Below are positions 1-10,570 of a stretch of 64,000 bases of DNA, piece after piece. Positions within the stretch are counted from its first letter, which is position 1, and every line of letters begins with the position of its first letter. The stretch comes from Anaerolineae bacterium (lineage in GTDB: Bacteria; Chloroflexota; Anaerolineae; 4572-78; J111), in contig JAJVIM010000012.1 of assembly GCA_022071955.1 (NCBI GenBank), positions 6,029 to 70,028 of the forward strand. Direction: 5' to 3'. The translations under genes were made by a program, and so were the position numbers. The notes beneath the pieces are model-generated. The model made no database searches, was not told where the DNA came from, and saw only the letters and a program-made list of their open reading frames with translations.

Positions 1-2
1 CC

Positions 3-536
<534 letters not shown>

Positions 537-557
537 CCGCTCTTCCTCCTGATGAAT

Positions 558-590
558 GGCCGGGCGCTGTTGCAAAGGCAGCGCCCGGCC
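558..590 (+). terminator. Strong intercistronic hairpin without U-tract
   Basis: A perfect 12-bp GC-rich stem (558-569 with 579-590) and 9-nt loop lies between the binding-protein gene and the isomerase gene. Only four T follow, after a 6-nt gap, so it is a poor intrinsic terminator. It could protect the 3' end of the binding-protein message or partly attenuate transcription into the isomerase. Confidence 0.6.
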
Positions 591-620
591 GCACCATTTT
601 GCTATGAAAGAAGGTAAATA

Positions 621-2033
621 ATGAAGAAAATAACCCTGGGTGTCATCGTGGGCAACCGCGCCTTTTTTGCCGACAGCCTGGTCGGCGAAGGGCGCAAACG
701 CATTCTCAACCGGCTCCACGGCTGGAATATTGACACGGTGGCGCTGAGTGAGACCGATACCAAGCTGGGCGCGGTGGAAACCTGGGCCGATGCCCAAAAG
801 TGCGCCGACCTGTTCCGCCGCAACCGCGATAAAATCGACGGCATTCTGGTCACCCTGCCCAACTTTGGCGATGAAAAAGGTGTGGCCGACGCCCTCCGGC
901 TGGCGGAATTGAATGTGCCGGTACTGGTGCATGCCTTCCCCGACGATGTTGAAGAATTGACCTCCGCCGGGCGGCGCGATGCCTTTTGCGGCAAAATTTC
1001 GGTGTGCAACAACCTGTACCAGTACGACATCCCCTTCAGCGTGACCCAAAGCCACACCGTTGACCCCGACTCGGATGAGTTCAAAACTGAAATGACCAAG
1101 TTTCTGGGGCTGGTCAGCGCGGTGCGCGGGCTGCGCCGGGCGCGGTTGGGCGCGGTGGGCGCTCGGCCCGATGCCTTTAAAACCGTGCGCTACAGCGAAA
1201 AACTACTGGAGGCTTCCGGTATCAGCGTATCAACCCTGGATATGTCTGAAGTGCTGGGTGCCGCGGGTAAGCTGGCCGACGACGACAGCCGGGTTAAGGC
1301 CAAGCTGGACGAAGTACGGGCCTACGCCAACGCCGATGGCGTGCCGCCGCGCTCGCTGGTGCTGATCGCCAAACTCGGCCTTGTGCTGGGTGATTGGATG
1401 GGCGAAAACGACATCGACGCCACGGCGCTGCAATGCTGGAGTTCGTTGCAGCAGAATTACGGGGTAAACGCCTGCACCATTATGAGCATGATGAGCGACA
1501 AACTGATGCCCAGCGCCTGCGAAGTTGACATTGCCGGTACGGTATCGATGTACGCCCTGCAACTGGCCTCTGGCACGCCGGCCGCGTTGGTAGACTGGAA
1601 CAACAACTACCAGAACGATCCCAACAAATGCATTTACTTTCACTGCGGCAACTGGGCCAAAAGCCTGGTTTCAGAGATCAAAATTGTGTCGGCGGAAGTG
1701 CTGGGCACCACGCTGGGGCCGGAAAACACCTGGGGCGCGGTCGATGGCCGCACCAGCGCCGGGCCGCTCACCTTTGCTCGCGTTGATACCGACGACCGCC
1801 ACGGGCGCATCCGCACCTACGTGGGCGAAGGCGTTTTCACGGATGACTACCTGTCGTCGATGTCTGGCACCAAAGCGGTGGTAGAAGTGCCGGGGCTGCA
1901 AAAGCTGATGCGCTACGTTTGCCTCAACGGCTTTGCCCACCACTCCGCTATGGTGAAAGCCAATGTCGCCGATGTGGTGGCCGAGGCATTTGAAAAATAC
2001 CTCAAGTGGGATGTTTATTACCACCAGGGCTAA
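621..2033 (+). CDS. L-fucose/L-arabinose isomerase family protein
   Basis: This 470-residue protein has the overall shape of the L-fucose isomerase superfamily, which interconverts aldoses and ketoses using a divalent metal. Candidate metal ligands in the expected order are Glu in CEVDIAGT (about residue 301), Asp in VDWNNNY (about 325) and His in FAHHSAMV (about 439). The N-terminal half has the alternating Rossmann-like segments of the family. The start is set by a GAAGGT ribosome site about 9 nt upstream of the ATG. It follows a sugar-binding protein gene, so the two probably serve one sugar. It is clearly shorter than E. coli FucI (about 590 residues). Members of this superfamily also act on other sugars, including sulfoquinovose in some bacteria, so the substrate is left open. 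Confidence 0.75.
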   Translation: MKKITLGVIVGNRAFFADSLVGEGRKRILNRLHGWNIDTVALSETDTKLGAVETWADAQKCADLFRRNRDKIDGILVTLPNFGDEKGVADALRLAELNVPVLVHAFPDDVEELTSAGRRDAFCGKISVCNNLYQYDIPFSVTQSHTVDPDSDEFKTEMTKFLGLVSAVRGLRRARLGAVGARPDAFKTVRYSEKLLEASGISVSTLDMSEVLGAAGKLADDDSRVKAKLDEVRAYANADGVPPRSLVLIAKLGLVLGDWMGENDIDATALQCWSSLQQNYGVNACTIMSMMSDKLMPSACEVDIAGTVSMYALQLASGTPAALVDWNNNYQNDPNKCIYFHCGNWAKSLVSEIKIVSAEVLGTTLGPENTWGAVDGRTSAGPLTFARVDTDDRHGRIRTYVGEGVFTDDYLSSMSGTKAVVEVPGLQKLMRYVCLNGFAHHSAMVKANVADVVAEAFEKYLKWDVYYHQG

Positions 2034-2063
2034 CCCGGCCAATCCGGCTACTCTGGCAACAAA

Positions 2064-2094
2064 AAGGGCGCACAAATTGTGCGCCCTTGTGTTT
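2064..2094. terminator. Bidirectional intrinsic terminator
   Basis: A perfect inverted repeat (2064-2075 with 2077-2088; in practice a 10-bp stem with a 5-nt loop) sits between the convergent isomerase and permease genes. It is followed by a T-rich stretch on the plus strand and preceded by an A-run, giving U-rich tails in both directions. Confidence 0.8.
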
Positions 2095-2111
2095 TTCTGG
2101 GTGTAGTGCGG

Positions 2112-3146
2112 TTACTCGCGCAAGCGCGGGTCAAAGGCATCGCGCAGGCCATCGCCTAAAAAGTTAAAAGCCAGCACGGTGAAAGTGAGCGCCACCGCCG
2201 GCGCAACCAGCGCGTGCGGATACGAGCGCAGCCCTTTGAAAGCCTCGTTGATCATAATGCCCCAACTGGGGGTGGGAGCGTTAACGCCCAGGCCAATAAA
2301 GCTCAAAAAGGCCTCGGTGAGGATGTAACCGGGGATGTTGAGCGTTTCCTGCACAATACACGGCCCCAAAATATTGGGCAAAATCTGGCGGAAGATAATC
2401 CGCGGCGTGCGCACGCCAGTGGCTTTGGCCGCTTCCACAAACTCTTTTTGCTTGATCGACAGCGTTTGGCCGCGGGCAATACGGGCCATACTCAACCAGC
2501 TCAGCGCCCCCAGCGCAATAAACACAAAGAACATACCGCCCATCGCCTGGTCAATGTCCAGCACAAAGCTGGTAAGTGCGCCCTCATCGCCCTGGCGCTG
2601 CAACGATTTGAAGTAAACCTGCATTAAAATCACCACAATCAACAGCGGCAACCCGTACAAAAAGTCAACAATGCGCATCATAATATCATCAACCCGGCCC
2701 CCGACGTACCCGGAAACCAGGCCGTACACCAGGCCCATAATCAGGCTGACCGTACCGGCCACCAGAGCGACGGCAATGGAAACGCGTGTGCCATACAGCG
2801 TCCGGCTGAAAATATCTCGGCCCAGGCTATCGGCGCCCCACCAGTAATCAAAACCCTGTAAATTGGGGTTGCCGGATGTTTGCCCCGGCAGAGCGTTGTT
2901 ATCTTGCAGGGTTTGTTTGGCAAACGCTTTTTGGTTGGTTCGATCAAGTTCTTCCTGATACCCTTGCAGCCGGTAAGCGTTTAGATAATCGGCAAGCCCC
3001 GCAGACAAAATCAACACCACAATAAAAATAAGGCTGCCAACCGCCACTTTGTTTTTACGCAATTGCTGCACGGCATCACCCAAAGGGGTGCGCACACGAC
3101 GGCTCGGTACAACGACGGGTTTTCCTAATTGTTCAGCAACAGCCAC
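2112..3146 (-). CDS. dppC: Peptide/oligopeptide ABC transporter permease, DppC/OppC type
   Basis: An integral membrane subunit of a peptide-type ABC importer, 344 residues. It has an N-terminal hydrophobic helix (about residues 35-57), a long extracytoplasmic loop of some 60 residues, and a five-helix permease core. The cytoplasmic coupling motif of the family is visible as EFVEAAKATGVRTPRIIFRQ (EAA motif), which docks on the ATPases. The C-terminal LGDGLRDAFDPRLRE ending is typical of DppC. It is the last gene of a minus-strand operon, 22 nt after the DppB-type gene. The longer loop is common in GsiD/DppC relatives from this group. The symbol is by family analogy; the ligand may be other than dipeptides. 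Confidence 0.9.
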   Translation of the reverse strand: MAVAEQLGKPVVVPSRRVRTPLGDAVQQLRKNKVAVGSLIFIVVLILSAGLADYLNAYRLQGYQEELDRTNQKAFAKQTLQDNNALPGQTSGNPNLQGFDYWWGADSLGRDIFSRTLYGTRVSIAVALVAGTVSLIMGLVYGLVSGYVGGRVDDIMMRIVDFLYGLPLLIVVILMQVYFKSLQRQGDEGALTSFVLDIDQAMGGMFFVFIALGALSWLSMARIARGQTLSIKQKEFVEAAKATGVRTPRIIFRQILPNILGPCIVQETLNIPGYILTEAFLSFIGLGVNAPTPSWGIMINEAFKGLRSYPHALVAPAVALTFTVLAFNFLGDGLRDAFDPRLRE

Positions 3147-3168
3147 AGTTCATTCCCCTTTCCAGCAC

Positions 3169-4239
3169 CTATTTGTAGGAAATCCGCGGGTCCAGCCAGG
3201 CGTAAATAATATCTACCGCCAGGTTAGCCAGAACCAGCAATAACGCAAAAATCAGGCTGACGCCGGTAATCACCGGGTAATCCCGGTTACCAATACTGGT
3301 AACAAAGTGTTTACCCATGCCCGGGATACCAAAGATTTGCTCAATGACAAACGTGCCAGTAACCACAATAGCCAGCAGCGGGCCAATCACCGTTACCACC
3401 GGGATGAGGCTGTTCCGCAAGGCATGCACAATCACCACCGACCGCTCACGCAGACCTTTGGCTCGCGCCGTGCGGATATAATCCTCGCGGATAATTTGCA
3501 GCAGGCTGGCCCGGGTTAGCCGGGCAATTGAGGCAGAGAAGGCCGTCCCCAGAGCCACCGACGGGAGAACAGCGTGCCGCCAAAAATCCCAGGTAAACAG
3601 GTTTGATGGAACAACCCCCAAAATAAAGGGCGGTTTGGCGCCCCAGGTGGCCACCGCAAACCAATTCAGTGTCAGCCCAAAAATCCAGATCAGCAGCGGC
3701 CCCAAAACAATACTGGGGATTGACAACCCCAACACGGCGAAAAAACTACTGGTGTAATCTACCCACGAGTTTTGCCGCAACGCTGCCATAATCCCGGCGG
3801 GAATACCAATCAACAACGACAACGACAGGGCAATAATCCCCAACTGGAATGAAATGGGGAACGACTCCCGGACCAGATCGTTAACGGTGCGGCCCTTCAG
3901 TTTTAACGCCATACCCAGATCACCCCGGACCAGCCCATCAGACACGCCAAGCTGGTAGGAATTGAGCACCGGTTCACAACTTTGTAGAAAGGATAGTCCC
4001 CGGCAAATGCCGCCGGTAATATCGTCACCCAAAACATAAGATGAAAACTGCCAGCCCATAGCCCAATCTAAATGGTGGCGGCGTTGTAAGTTTTGCACTA
4101 CAGCCTGGGGTAATTTCTTGTCGCCGGCAAAATCAAATGGCCCGCCGGGTATCGCTCGCATCAGTGAAAAGATGGCAAATGTGAGCAGCAACAAAACCGG
4201 GATAGACCAGAATAAACGTCGGATGATATATGCGGTCAT
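3169..4239 (-). CDS. dppB: Peptide/oligopeptide ABC transporter permease, DppB/OppB type
   Basis: The second membrane subunit of the same importer, 356 residues. It begins with the family signature of a first helix after YIIRRLFWSIPVLLLLTF and ends DIIYAWLDPRISYK, both typical of DppB. The EAA coupling loop reads DYIRTARAKGLRERSVVIVH. An insert of about 40 residues after the first helix, including two cysteines (GICRGLSFLQSCEP), is larger than in E. coli DppB. A very good ribosome site (AAAGGAGGTGATAC) precedes the ATG. It lies between a binding-protein gene upstream and DppC downstream. A long inverted repeat and a hairpin separate it from the binding-protein gene, which may lower permease expression relative to the binding protein. 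Confidence 0.9.
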   Translation of the reverse strand: MTAYIIRRLFWSIPVLLLLTFAIFSLMRAIPGGPFDFAGDKKLPQAVVQNLQRRHHLDWAMGWQFSSYVLGDDITGGICRGLSFLQSCEPVLNSYQLGVSDGLVRGDLGMALKLKGRTVNDLVRESFPISFQLGIIALSLSLLIGIPAGIMAALRQNSWVDYTSSFFAVLGLSIPSIVLGPLLIWIFGLTLNWFAVATWGAKPPFILGVVPSNLFTWDFWRHAVLPSVALGTAFSASIARLTRASLLQIIREDYIRTARAKGLRERSVVIVHALRNSLIPVVTVIGPLLAIVVTGTFVIEQIFGIPGMGKHFVTSIGNRDYPVITGVSLIFALLLVLANLAVDIIYAWLDPRISYK

Positions 4240-4265
4240 GTATCACCTCCTTTGGTGAGTCATTG

Positions 4266-4328
4266 GTTCTTAGTCATTGGTCATTTGCCGCAAAAACCAG
4301 ATTTTACAAATGATCAATGACTAAGAAC
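4266..4328. repeat. 22-bp imperfect inverted repeat between binding-protein and permease genes
   Basis: Arms 4266-4287 and 4307-4328 pair over 22 bp with one mismatch (a G-U pair in RNA), around a 19-nt loop. The arms consist of the words GTTCTTAGTCATTGGTCA and their complement. Position in the operon suggests an mRNA stabilising or processing structure. Confidence 0.65.
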
Positions 4329-4333
4329 AAAGG

Positions 4334-4371
4334 AAGCGACGCAGCCTTTGTTGCCAAAGACTGCGTCGCTT
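4334..4371 (-). terminator. Hairpin after the binding-protein gene (attenuator-like)
   Basis: An 11-bp stem (4334-4344 with 4361-4371) with a further 5-bp inner pairing sits 30 nt after the stop codon of the binding-protein gene on the minus strand. The following minus-strand bases are moderately T-rich (CTTCCTTTGTTCTT). Partial termination here would give more binding protein than permease, a common pattern in ABC operons. Confidence 0.6.
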
Positions 4372-4400
4372 ATGGCTAGCCTACTTAAAAGCGAAAGGGA

Positions 4401-6260
4401 TTATTCACCCCGGGCGGCCTTTTTGGCTTCCCAGTCGATCTTCCACTCGGCGATAGGGTCACCGGAAACAGGGCTGATGACCGGGGTTACCCACGGTTTG
4501 TACAGGCGCACGTAGGTGTAGTAGTAGATGGGGGCAATGGCGGCTTCGTCGTCAATCAGGATTTTTTCAGCTTCTTTGTACATTTCTTTACGTTGAGCCG
4601 GATCCGGATTCATCGCCGCATCTTCAACCAGTTTGTCATATTCAGGGGCATTGAATTTGGCGTAGTTCTGGCCGCTCTTGCTGTTAAACACCTCATTGAG
4701 CCAGTTGTTGGCGTCCGGATAGTCGTTGCACCAGCCCATGCGGTAGACATCAGGCTTTTCTTCGTCCGGGCTTTCGGGCAACAGGGTTTTGAGGTAAACG
4801 GCCCATTCCTGGTTTTCAATACTGATGTTAGCTTTGGGGAAGGCTTCCTGCCACATGGCCTGCACGGCCTGGGCGACCTGAGCGTGAGCTTCGCTGGTGT
4901 TGTGCATAATCAACACATCCAGACCTTCACCTTCGGGATAACCGGCTTCGGCCAGCCAATCCTGGGCTTGTTTCACCTGATCGGCGAAGCTGGCTTCAAT
5001 CATGTACGAGCCGATGGTTTTGTCGTCGGCCACGGTACCAAAATTGCCAGGTGCGGTAAAGCTGTGAGCGGGAACCTGTTCGCCCTTCAGCAGGTTGTCA
5101 ATCAGGCTCTGGCGGTCGATGGCGGCGGAAAACGCCTTGCGGATCGTCACGTTGTCAAACGGCGGTTTGGTAGTGACAAAGCCGTAGTAATAGGTGCAGG
5201 GGCGCGGCGCAATGAACAGCTCTTCGCTCAACTGCGGATCGGCTTTAATGCGGTCCATATCGGGCAGCGGTGGCCCCCAACCGGGATCGGACATCATATC
5301 GATCTCGTTGTTTTCGTACAGAGCCATAGCGGTAGACTCTTCCTGAATAATCGGGCCGCCAAAGAGTTCAATCTGCACGTTGTCGGCGTCTACCCACAAC
5401 GGATTCTTTTCCAACATAAAGTTAGCGCCGTGGTTCCATTCGCGCAGGGTGTAGGGGCCGTTGGTCACAATCAGGCCGGCTTCGGTCCAGTTGGTGCCCC
5501 ATTGATCAATGGCTTCTTGCGGCTGCGGGTAGGTTACCCACATCGCGGCAATGGAGGGGAAGTAAGCCGCCGGCACCGCCAGTTTAAACTCAACCGTGGT
5601 GTCATCGATAGCTTTTACTCCGACTGCCTCTTCAATAGCGGCAAAATCTTCGGCATTGGGATCAGCGGTGTTGAACGCTTCGGCGCCGTCAATCACGTAC
5701 AGCACGTAGGCGTAGTCTGAAGCGGTGTTGGGGTTAAGGGTACGCTTAACACCGTAGACCACATCCTGAGCGGTAACCGGGCGAATGGCTTTAAATTCGC
5801 CGGTGTTGGGGTCGCGGTTAACCCACTGCACGTCATCGCGCATCTTGAAGGTCCAGGTCAGACCATCTTCGGAGCTTGACCATTCGGTGGCCAGTTCTGG
5901 CACTACGTTGGCATTGGAGTCAAAGCCGGTGAGGCCAACAAACATCTGGCGGATCATAAAAATCGAGGTGGTATCGGTGCCCAGCGCCGGGTCGATGGTG
6001 GGCGGTTCGGTGCCAATCACGGTGTCGAGCCGAACGCGGTCCGCATCGGGGTCGGTTGGGGCAACTTCTTTAACTACTTCAACTTCTTTAACAACCTCTA
6101 CCGTTTCAACAACGGTTTTGGTTTCGCCCTGAACTTCTTTTTCCACCACAACCGTTTGCACCACGGTTACGGTTTCTGGCGTGGGTTGGGCGCCACAGGC
6201 GGCGATCAAACCCATAAAAACGGCTACAACTAAAAGTAACGCAATTTTTTTGGAAAACAT
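4401..6260 (-). CDS. Peptide ABC transporter substrate-binding lipoprotein (SBP family 5)
   Basis: A secreted lipoprotein of 619 residues that captures peptides or nickel-like/opine ligands for the permeases encoded downstream. I place the start at 6260, where a strong AGGAGGAGAA ribosome site stands 5-8 nt ahead and a typical lipoprotein signal follows (MFSKKIALLLVVAVFMG, lipobox LIAAC). An upstream in-frame ATG at 6296 lacks such support. After the lipid-anchored Cys comes a low-complexity linker rich in Val, Glu, Thr and Lys (about residues 28-62), then the family 5 core beginning DPALGTDTTSIFMIRQMFVG. LTWTFKMRDDVQW and RKAFSAAIDRQSLI are classic landmarks of the family. It sits between the ATPases and permeases, and a second paralogous binding protein heads the same operon. 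Confidence 0.92.
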   Translation of the reverse strand: MFSKKIALLLVVAVFMGLIAACGAQPTPETVTVVQTVVVEKEVQGETKTVVETVEVVKEVEVVKEVAPTDPDADRVRLDTVIGTEPPTIDPALGTDTTSIFMIRQMFVGLTGFDSNANVVPELATEWSSSEDGLTWTFKMRDDVQWVNRDPNTGEFKAIRPVTAQDVVYGVKRTLNPNTASDYAYVLYVIDGAEAFNTADPNAEDFAAIEEAVGVKAIDDTTVEFKLAVPAAYFPSIAAMWVTYPQPQEAIDQWGTNWTEAGLIVTNGPYTLREWNHGANFMLEKNPLWVDADNVQIELFGGPIIQEESTAMALYENNEIDMMSDPGWGPPLPDMDRIKADPQLSEELFIAPRPCTYYYGFVTTKPPFDNVTIRKAFSAAIDRQSLIDNLLKGEQVPAHSFTAPGNFGTVADDKTIGSYMIEASFADQVKQAQDWLAEAGYPEGEGLDVLIMHNTSEAHAQVAQAVQAMWQEAFPKANISIENQEWAVYLKTLLPESPDEEKPDVYRMGWCNDYPDANNWLNEVFNSKSGQNYAKFNAPEYDKLVEDAAMNPDPAQRKEMYKEAEKILIDDEAAIAPIYYYTYVRLYKPWVTPVISPVSGDPIAEWKIDWEAKKAARGE

Positions 6261-6304
6261 ACAGTTTTCTCCTCCTGACTTACAATTTTTTACCATTTTT
6301 TAGG

Positions 6305-6326
6305 CCAAACCCGGTTTCGGGTTTGG
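6305..6326 (-). other. Hairpin upstream of binding-protein start
   Basis: A perfect 9-bp stem with a GTTT/AAAC tetraloop lies about 45 nt before the start codon of the binding-protein gene, in its 5' untranslated region. There is no T-run on the minus strand, so it is not a terminator; a 5' stabilising role is possible. Confidence 0.45.
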
Positions 6327-6400
6327 AAGTTGGGATGATAAATTGCTCCCGATTGGTAACTGTATTTGTGGCACCACCTCCTCTCAAAAAGTAACCCCTT

Positions 6401-6428
6401 TTGATAGTGGCTTTCCAAACTCAGTCAA
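6401..6428 (-). promoter_or_regulatory. Candidate internal promoter for the binding-protein gene
   Basis: On the minus strand TTGACT (6428-6423) and TATCAA (6406-6401) are separated by 16 nt. The gap of about 250 nt between the ATPase gene and the binding-protein gene is otherwise unexplained. The -10 match is imperfect, so this is tentative. Confidence 0.35.
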
Positions 6429-6511
6429 AAAAAACAGGATAAAGCAAAAATCTTCTTAAGCCACTCCACGGTATAACACATATATGGGCCACGTGTTACA
6501 CGCAGAGAAAA

Positions 6512-7534
6512 CTAGTAAAGGTGACAGGCAGTCCAGTGTTCGGGCGAAACCTCTTTAAATTCCGGCTCAACCACCGCACAATCGATGCCTTTTTGGCGCA
6601 TCACTTCGTTTTTCATGGGACAGCGCGTACAGAAGTTACAGCCTTTGGGCGGATGGGCCGGGCTGGGCACGTCGCCCTGCAAAATAATGCGCTTTTTAAC
6701 TCGCTCCATTTCAGCGATGGGGTCGGGGATGGGCACGGCCGAAAGCAGCGCCCGGGTGTAGGGGTGGAGCGGATTTTTGTAGAGTTCGGCGCGGTCGGCC
6801 AGTTCAGCAATTTTACCCAGATACATCACGGCAATACGATCGCTGATATGGCGCACAACCGCCAGATCGTGGGCAATAAACAGGTAGGTTAACCCAAATT
6901 CGGTCTGCAAATCTTCCAGCAGGTTGATCACCTGCGCCTGAATAGACACATCGAGCGCCGAAATTGGCTCATCGCACACAATGAAATCAGGCTGAACGGC
7001 CAGCGCCCGGGCCACGCCAATGCGCTGTCGCTGCCCGCCGGAAAATTCGTGCGGGTAGCGGTTGATAAAGTAGGGGTTCAGCCCCACAATATTCAACAAT
7101 TCTTTTACCCGTTCCTGCCGGGCTTTGCCGCTGAGAATGTTATGCACCTCCAGCGGCTCGCCGACAATGCTGCCAACCGTCATGCGCGGATTCAAAGAGG
7201 CGTACGGGTCTTGAAAGATCATTTGCATATTGCGCCGCATTTTGCGCAGTCCTTCGCCTTTGAGCGACGTCAGGTCTTGTCCCTCAAACTCTACCGTGCC
7301 GGCGGTGGGCCGATAAAGCTGCAAAATGGCCCGTCCGGTGGTGCTTTTACCACAGCCACTTTCACCGACCAGTCCCAGAGTTTCGCCGCGTTTGATGCTG
7401 AAAGAGACATCATCAACCGCTTTGATATCACCCACATGGCGCTGAAAGATGACGCCTTTAGTGATGGGGAAATACATTTTGAGGTTTTTTATGCGTAAAA
7501 GTACATTATTTTTGGTGGTGCCGTTGTCAGTCAT
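6512..7534 (-). CDS. dppF: Peptide ABC transporter ATPase, DppF/OppF type
   Basis: A cytoplasmic ATPase of 340 residues that powers the importer. Walker A reads GESGCGKST, the ABC signature [15 protein letters not shown], and Walker B FIVCDEP followed by the D-loop SALD. The C-terminal region carries the oligopeptide-type extension with [15 protein letters not shown], whose cysteines belong to a conserved cluster in DppD/DppF proteins (four Cys spread over this tail). GGGGAGAG stands just ahead of the ATG. It follows the DppD-type gene by 16 nt, so the two ATPases are probably translated together and form a heterodimer. Confidence 0.93.
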   Translation of the reverse strand: MTDNGTTKNNVLLRIKNLKMYFPITKGVIFQRHVGDIKAVDDVSFSIKRGETLGLVGESGCGKSTTGRAILQLYRPTAGTVEFEGQDLTSLKGEGLRKMRRNMQMIFQDPYASLNPRMTVGSIVGEPLEVHNILSGKARQERVKELLNIVGLNPYFINRYPHEFSGGQRQRIGVARALAVQPDFIVCDEPISALDVSIQAQVINLLEDLQTEFGLTYLFIAHDLAVVRHISDRIAVMYLGKIAELADRAELYKNPLHPYTRALLSAVPIPDPIAEMERVKKRIILQGDVPSPAHPPKGCNFCTRCPMKNEVMRQKGIDCAVVEPEFKEVSPEHWTACHLY

Positions 7535-7550
7535 TCGTCTCTCCCCAAGT

Positions 7551-8564
7551 TTATTGCAGGTCCTGGTAGGGATTTTCGGTGGTGTGTTGCGCCGTGGTTA
7601 CATCAACAATGCAGGCGGCTCTGTGGCCTGGCCCCACTGCCCGCAGCGGCGGCAGCGCCTCAAGGCACTGGTCAATGCGGAAGGGGCAGCGGGCGTAAAA
7701 GGGGCAGCCTTTGGGATAATCAATCAAATCGGGCGGGAGGCCTTCAATCGAGGCCAGTTTGGCCGGCCGGTCCTCATCGAGCCGGGGGATTGACCCCAGC
7801 AGGCCCAGAGTATACGGGTGGCGCGGGTTTTTGTACAGTTCAACCACCGAGGCTTCTTCAACAATAGTGCCGGCGTACATCACAATAACGCGATCGGCCA
7901 GGCCGGCAACTACGCCCAGATCGTGTGTGATCCAGATTACGGCCATGCCAATTTCGTTCCGCAGCCGGTTGACCAGGTCTACAATTTGGGCCTGAATGGT
8001 CACGTCGAGGGCGGTCGTTGGCTCGTCGGCGATGAGCAGTTGCGGGTTGCAGCTCAGCCCCATCGCGATCATCACCCGCTGGCGCATCCCGCCAGAAAAT
8101 TGGTGCGGATAGTTGCCCACACGGTCGGCGGCCGAGGGAATGCCCACCATTTCCAGCAACTCAATGGTCCTGTCTCGCGCCTGTTTTTTGTCCATGCCCA
8201 GGTGCAGTTCCAGCGCCTCGCTGATTTGCCGGCCAATGGGAATGACCGGGTTGAGTGACGTCATCGGGTCCTGAAAAATCATAGCGATTTTGTTGCCCCG
8301 AATGCTCCGAATTTCATCTTCGCTAACCTTGAGCAGATCGCGGCCTTCAAACAGAACTTCTCCACCCACAATCTTTCCCGGCGGCATAGGAATCAGGCGC
8401 ATAATAGACATTACGCCAACGCTCTTGCCCGAGCCACTTTCACCTACAATGCCCAGCGTTTCGCCTTCATTCAGGTCGTAGCTAATATCGTTAACGGCCT
8501 TAACTACACCATCCTGGGTAAAAAATTGGGTTTGCAGGTTTTTTACTTGTAATAGCGGTGCCAT
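7551..8564 (-). CDS. dppD: Peptide ABC transporter ATPase, DppD/OppD type
   Basis: The partner ATPase, 337 residues. Walker A is GESGSGKSV, the signature is [15 protein letters not shown], and Walker [13 protein letters not shown]. The C-terminal oligopeptide transporter domain includes [13 protein letters not shown] and further Cys residues. A GAGG ribosome site precedes the ATG. It is the second gene of the operon, 47 nt after the first binding-protein gene. DppD-type subunits pair with DppF-type subunits on the DppB/DppC permease dimer. Confidence 0.93.
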   Translation of the reverse strand: MAPLLQVKNLQTQFFTQDGVVKAVNDISYDLNEGETLGIVGESGSGKSVGVMSIMRLIPMPPGKIVGGEVLFEGRDLLKVSEDEIRSIRGNKIAMIFQDPMTSLNPVIPIGRQISEALELHLGMDKKQARDRTIELLEMVGIPSAADRVGNYPHQFSGGMRQRVMIAMGLSCNPQLLIADEPTTALDVTIQAQIVDLVNRLRNEIGMAVIWITHDLGVVAGLADRVIVMYAGTIVEEASVVELYKNPRHPYTLGLLGSIPRLDEDRPAKLASIEGLPPDLIDYPKGCPFYARCPFRIDQCLEALPPLRAVGPGHRAACIVDVTTAQHTTENPYQDLQ

Positions 8565-8611
8565 TCACGTCCTCTCAATTGTCGGTATCTCAAAAGCGAC
8601 TCTCGTCCGCT

Positions 8612-10435
8612 TTATTCATCTGCCAGAATTTTAACGTATTGGAATTTTGGTATTTGGATTGGGGGAATTTGGAAGTCCTGCACATACGGTTTGATCAACC
8701 AGTCTTCAACATTAAAGTACAACGGCACCCAGGCCGCATCTTCTAAAATTAACTGCTCGGCCTGCTGGTACAGTTTCAGCCGTTTTTGAGAATCCAGTTC
8801 ACCGCGAGCCTGGTCGAGCAGGGCATCAACGTCTGGGTTGCTGTAACCGCCGTGATTTTGGGTGCTTTCGGTGTGAAAGAGTACTTCCAAAAAGTTTTGG
8901 GGGTCGGGATAATCGGCAATCCAGCCGAGTTGGTACATTTGATAGGACATTTTGGGGTTGTTCAACCCGGCCAGAAAATCAGGCCAGGGGGTTTGCTCAA
9001 CATTAACCTCTACACCCAGATTGTCTTTGTAGGATTGAACAATGGCCTCAACCAACGGACCGGCGCTGCCGCCCGCACCGCTCACGTTCAGCGTGATGTC
9101 TGGCAGCTCGCTCACATCGCCGTACGGCGAATCGGCAATCAGTTGCAGCGCCTGTTCGGGGTCAAATTCAAAGTCGCTCAAATCGGGGTTTTGGTAGCCG
9201 GGCATATTGGGCGGCACAATGCCGTTGGCCACCGGCACATTACCCTGAAAAACCAGTTTGACCATCCGCGCTTTATCGAGCGCCAGGTTAAACGCCCGCC
9301 GGATATTGCGGTCGTCAAACGGCGGCTTATTCACATTAAAGCCAATGTAAAACACGCTGAACGAATTGACGGTGTGCAGTTCTTTACTCAGGGGGTTGTT
9401 GGGGTCGGTAACCTGGGGCATATTGGCCGTACCCACCGGAATGGCATCAAAATAAGCGCCATCCAGCCCAATCCGGCCCAACCCGGCGGTGTATCCTTCG
9501 AGCGGGTTGATGGGGCTGCCGGTAACAAAAATCACCCGCTCCAGCGTGGGTTGGGGATCACGGTAGTAGTTTTCGTTTTTGGCCAGCACAATACCGCCCT
9601 CTTCCGGCGCGTAAGTATCCACCATAAACGGACCGCTGCCGTTGGGCGATTTGTACCAGTCGGCCCCGCCGTTTTCCACGGTTTCTTTATCCAGCACGTA
9701 GGCCGTGGGATAGGTCATTTTGGCCAGGAAAAAGCCTTTTGGCTCATCGATGGTAATTTGCACCGTCCGGTCATCGAGCGCCTGCACCCCTTTTACCTCT
9801 TTGGCCTCATGTTGAAGCTTGGAACGGCAGCCAACAATATCGCCCAGGTAGGTATCGGCGGTGTGCGAGCCGGTGGCCGGGTCGCAGGCCCGCTCAAACG
9901 ACCATTTAAAATCTTCGGCGGTGATGGCTTTGCCGTCCTGAAAACGGGCGTTATCTCTGAGTTTAAAGGTATAAACCATGCCATCGTCAGAAATATCGTA
10001 ACTTTCGGCCAGGTCGGGGATCAGGTTTAAATCCTGGTCATAGGCCATCAGGCCGCTAAAAATCTCAACCACATACTCCGCCGAATTGGCGTCGCCGCTG
10101 AGGTGCGGGTCGAGCGTGGGCGGTTCGGCTCCGGGCAAAATCATAATTTGCCGCTCGGCCAGTTGGCCGGAGGGCGCGGCTTTATCGGCCGGCATTGCGG
10201 CGGCGGGCGGTTCCGACTCTTGCGTGGCGGCCGGAACCGTGGCAGCCGTTGGCTGCTGAGCCACGGCCCCGCTGTTTTCGGCCTGGGCAGAAGATGACTC
10301 GCCGCTGCTGTTCAAATCGATGGTGGGGGTGGGGTTGGCCTGCCCCAATCCCTGAGACAAACCACAAGCCAGATTCAACCCCAATAACAGAGCCAGCGCA
10401 ACGCCTATTATTTTTTTCGATGGGTGCTTTTGCAT
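8612..10435 (-). CDS. Peptide ABC transporter substrate-binding lipoprotein (SBP family 5), operon head
   Basis: A second family 5 binding lipoprotein, 607 residues from the start chosen at 10435 (MQKHPSKKIIGVALALLL, lipobox LNLAC); GGAG lies 6-9 nt ahead. The open frame extends 25 codons further up but without signal-peptide character. After the Cys there is a linker of about 80 residues rich in Ala, Pro, Ser and Gln, then the core starting QIMILPGAEPPTLDPHLSG. VYTFKLRDNARFQDG and RRAFNLALDKARMV are family landmarks. It heads the operon behind a strong promoter. Only distantly similar to the other binding protein in the operon, so the two may widen the ligand range of one transporter. Confidence 0.92.
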   Translation of the reverse strand: MQKHPSKKIIGVALALLLGLNLACGLSQGLGQANPTPTIDLNSSGESSSAQAENSGAVAQQPTAATVPAATQESEPPAAAMPADKAAPSGQLAERQIMILPGAEPPTLDPHLSGDANSAEYVVEIFSGLMAYDQDLNLIPDLAESYDISDDGMVYTFKLRDNARFQDGKAITAEDFKWSFERACDPATGSHTADTYLGDIVGCRSKLQHEAKEVKGVQALDDRTVQITIDEPKGFFLAKMTYPTAYVLDKETVENGGADWYKSPNGSGPFMVDTYAPEEGGIVLAKNENYYRDPQPTLERVIFVTGSPINPLEGYTAGLGRIGLDGAYFDAIPVGTANMPQVTDPNNPLSKELHTVNSFSVFYIGFNVNKPPFDDRNIRRAFNLALDKARMVKLVFQGNVPVANGIVPPNMPGYQNPDLSDFEFDPEQALQLIADSPYGDVSELPDITLNVSGAGGSAGPLVEAIVQSYKDNLGVEVNVEQTPWPDFLAGLNNPKMSYQMYQLGWIADYPDPQNFLEVLFHTESTQNHGGYSNPDVDALLDQARGELDSQKRLKLYQQAEQLILEDAAWVPLYFNVEDWLIKPYVQDFQIPPIQIPKFQYVKILADE

Positions 10436-10570
10436 TTTTTTCTCCAAAGGATGAACTGTCTCCCTCCCATGTTTAAAACAGAAAGGGCGAACGGTGTCCG
10501 CCCCCCACAAATTGGGTTTTTAACAGAGACAGCACCTTCGCAGATCAGCTGTGTGGCACAAATTGCGAGT

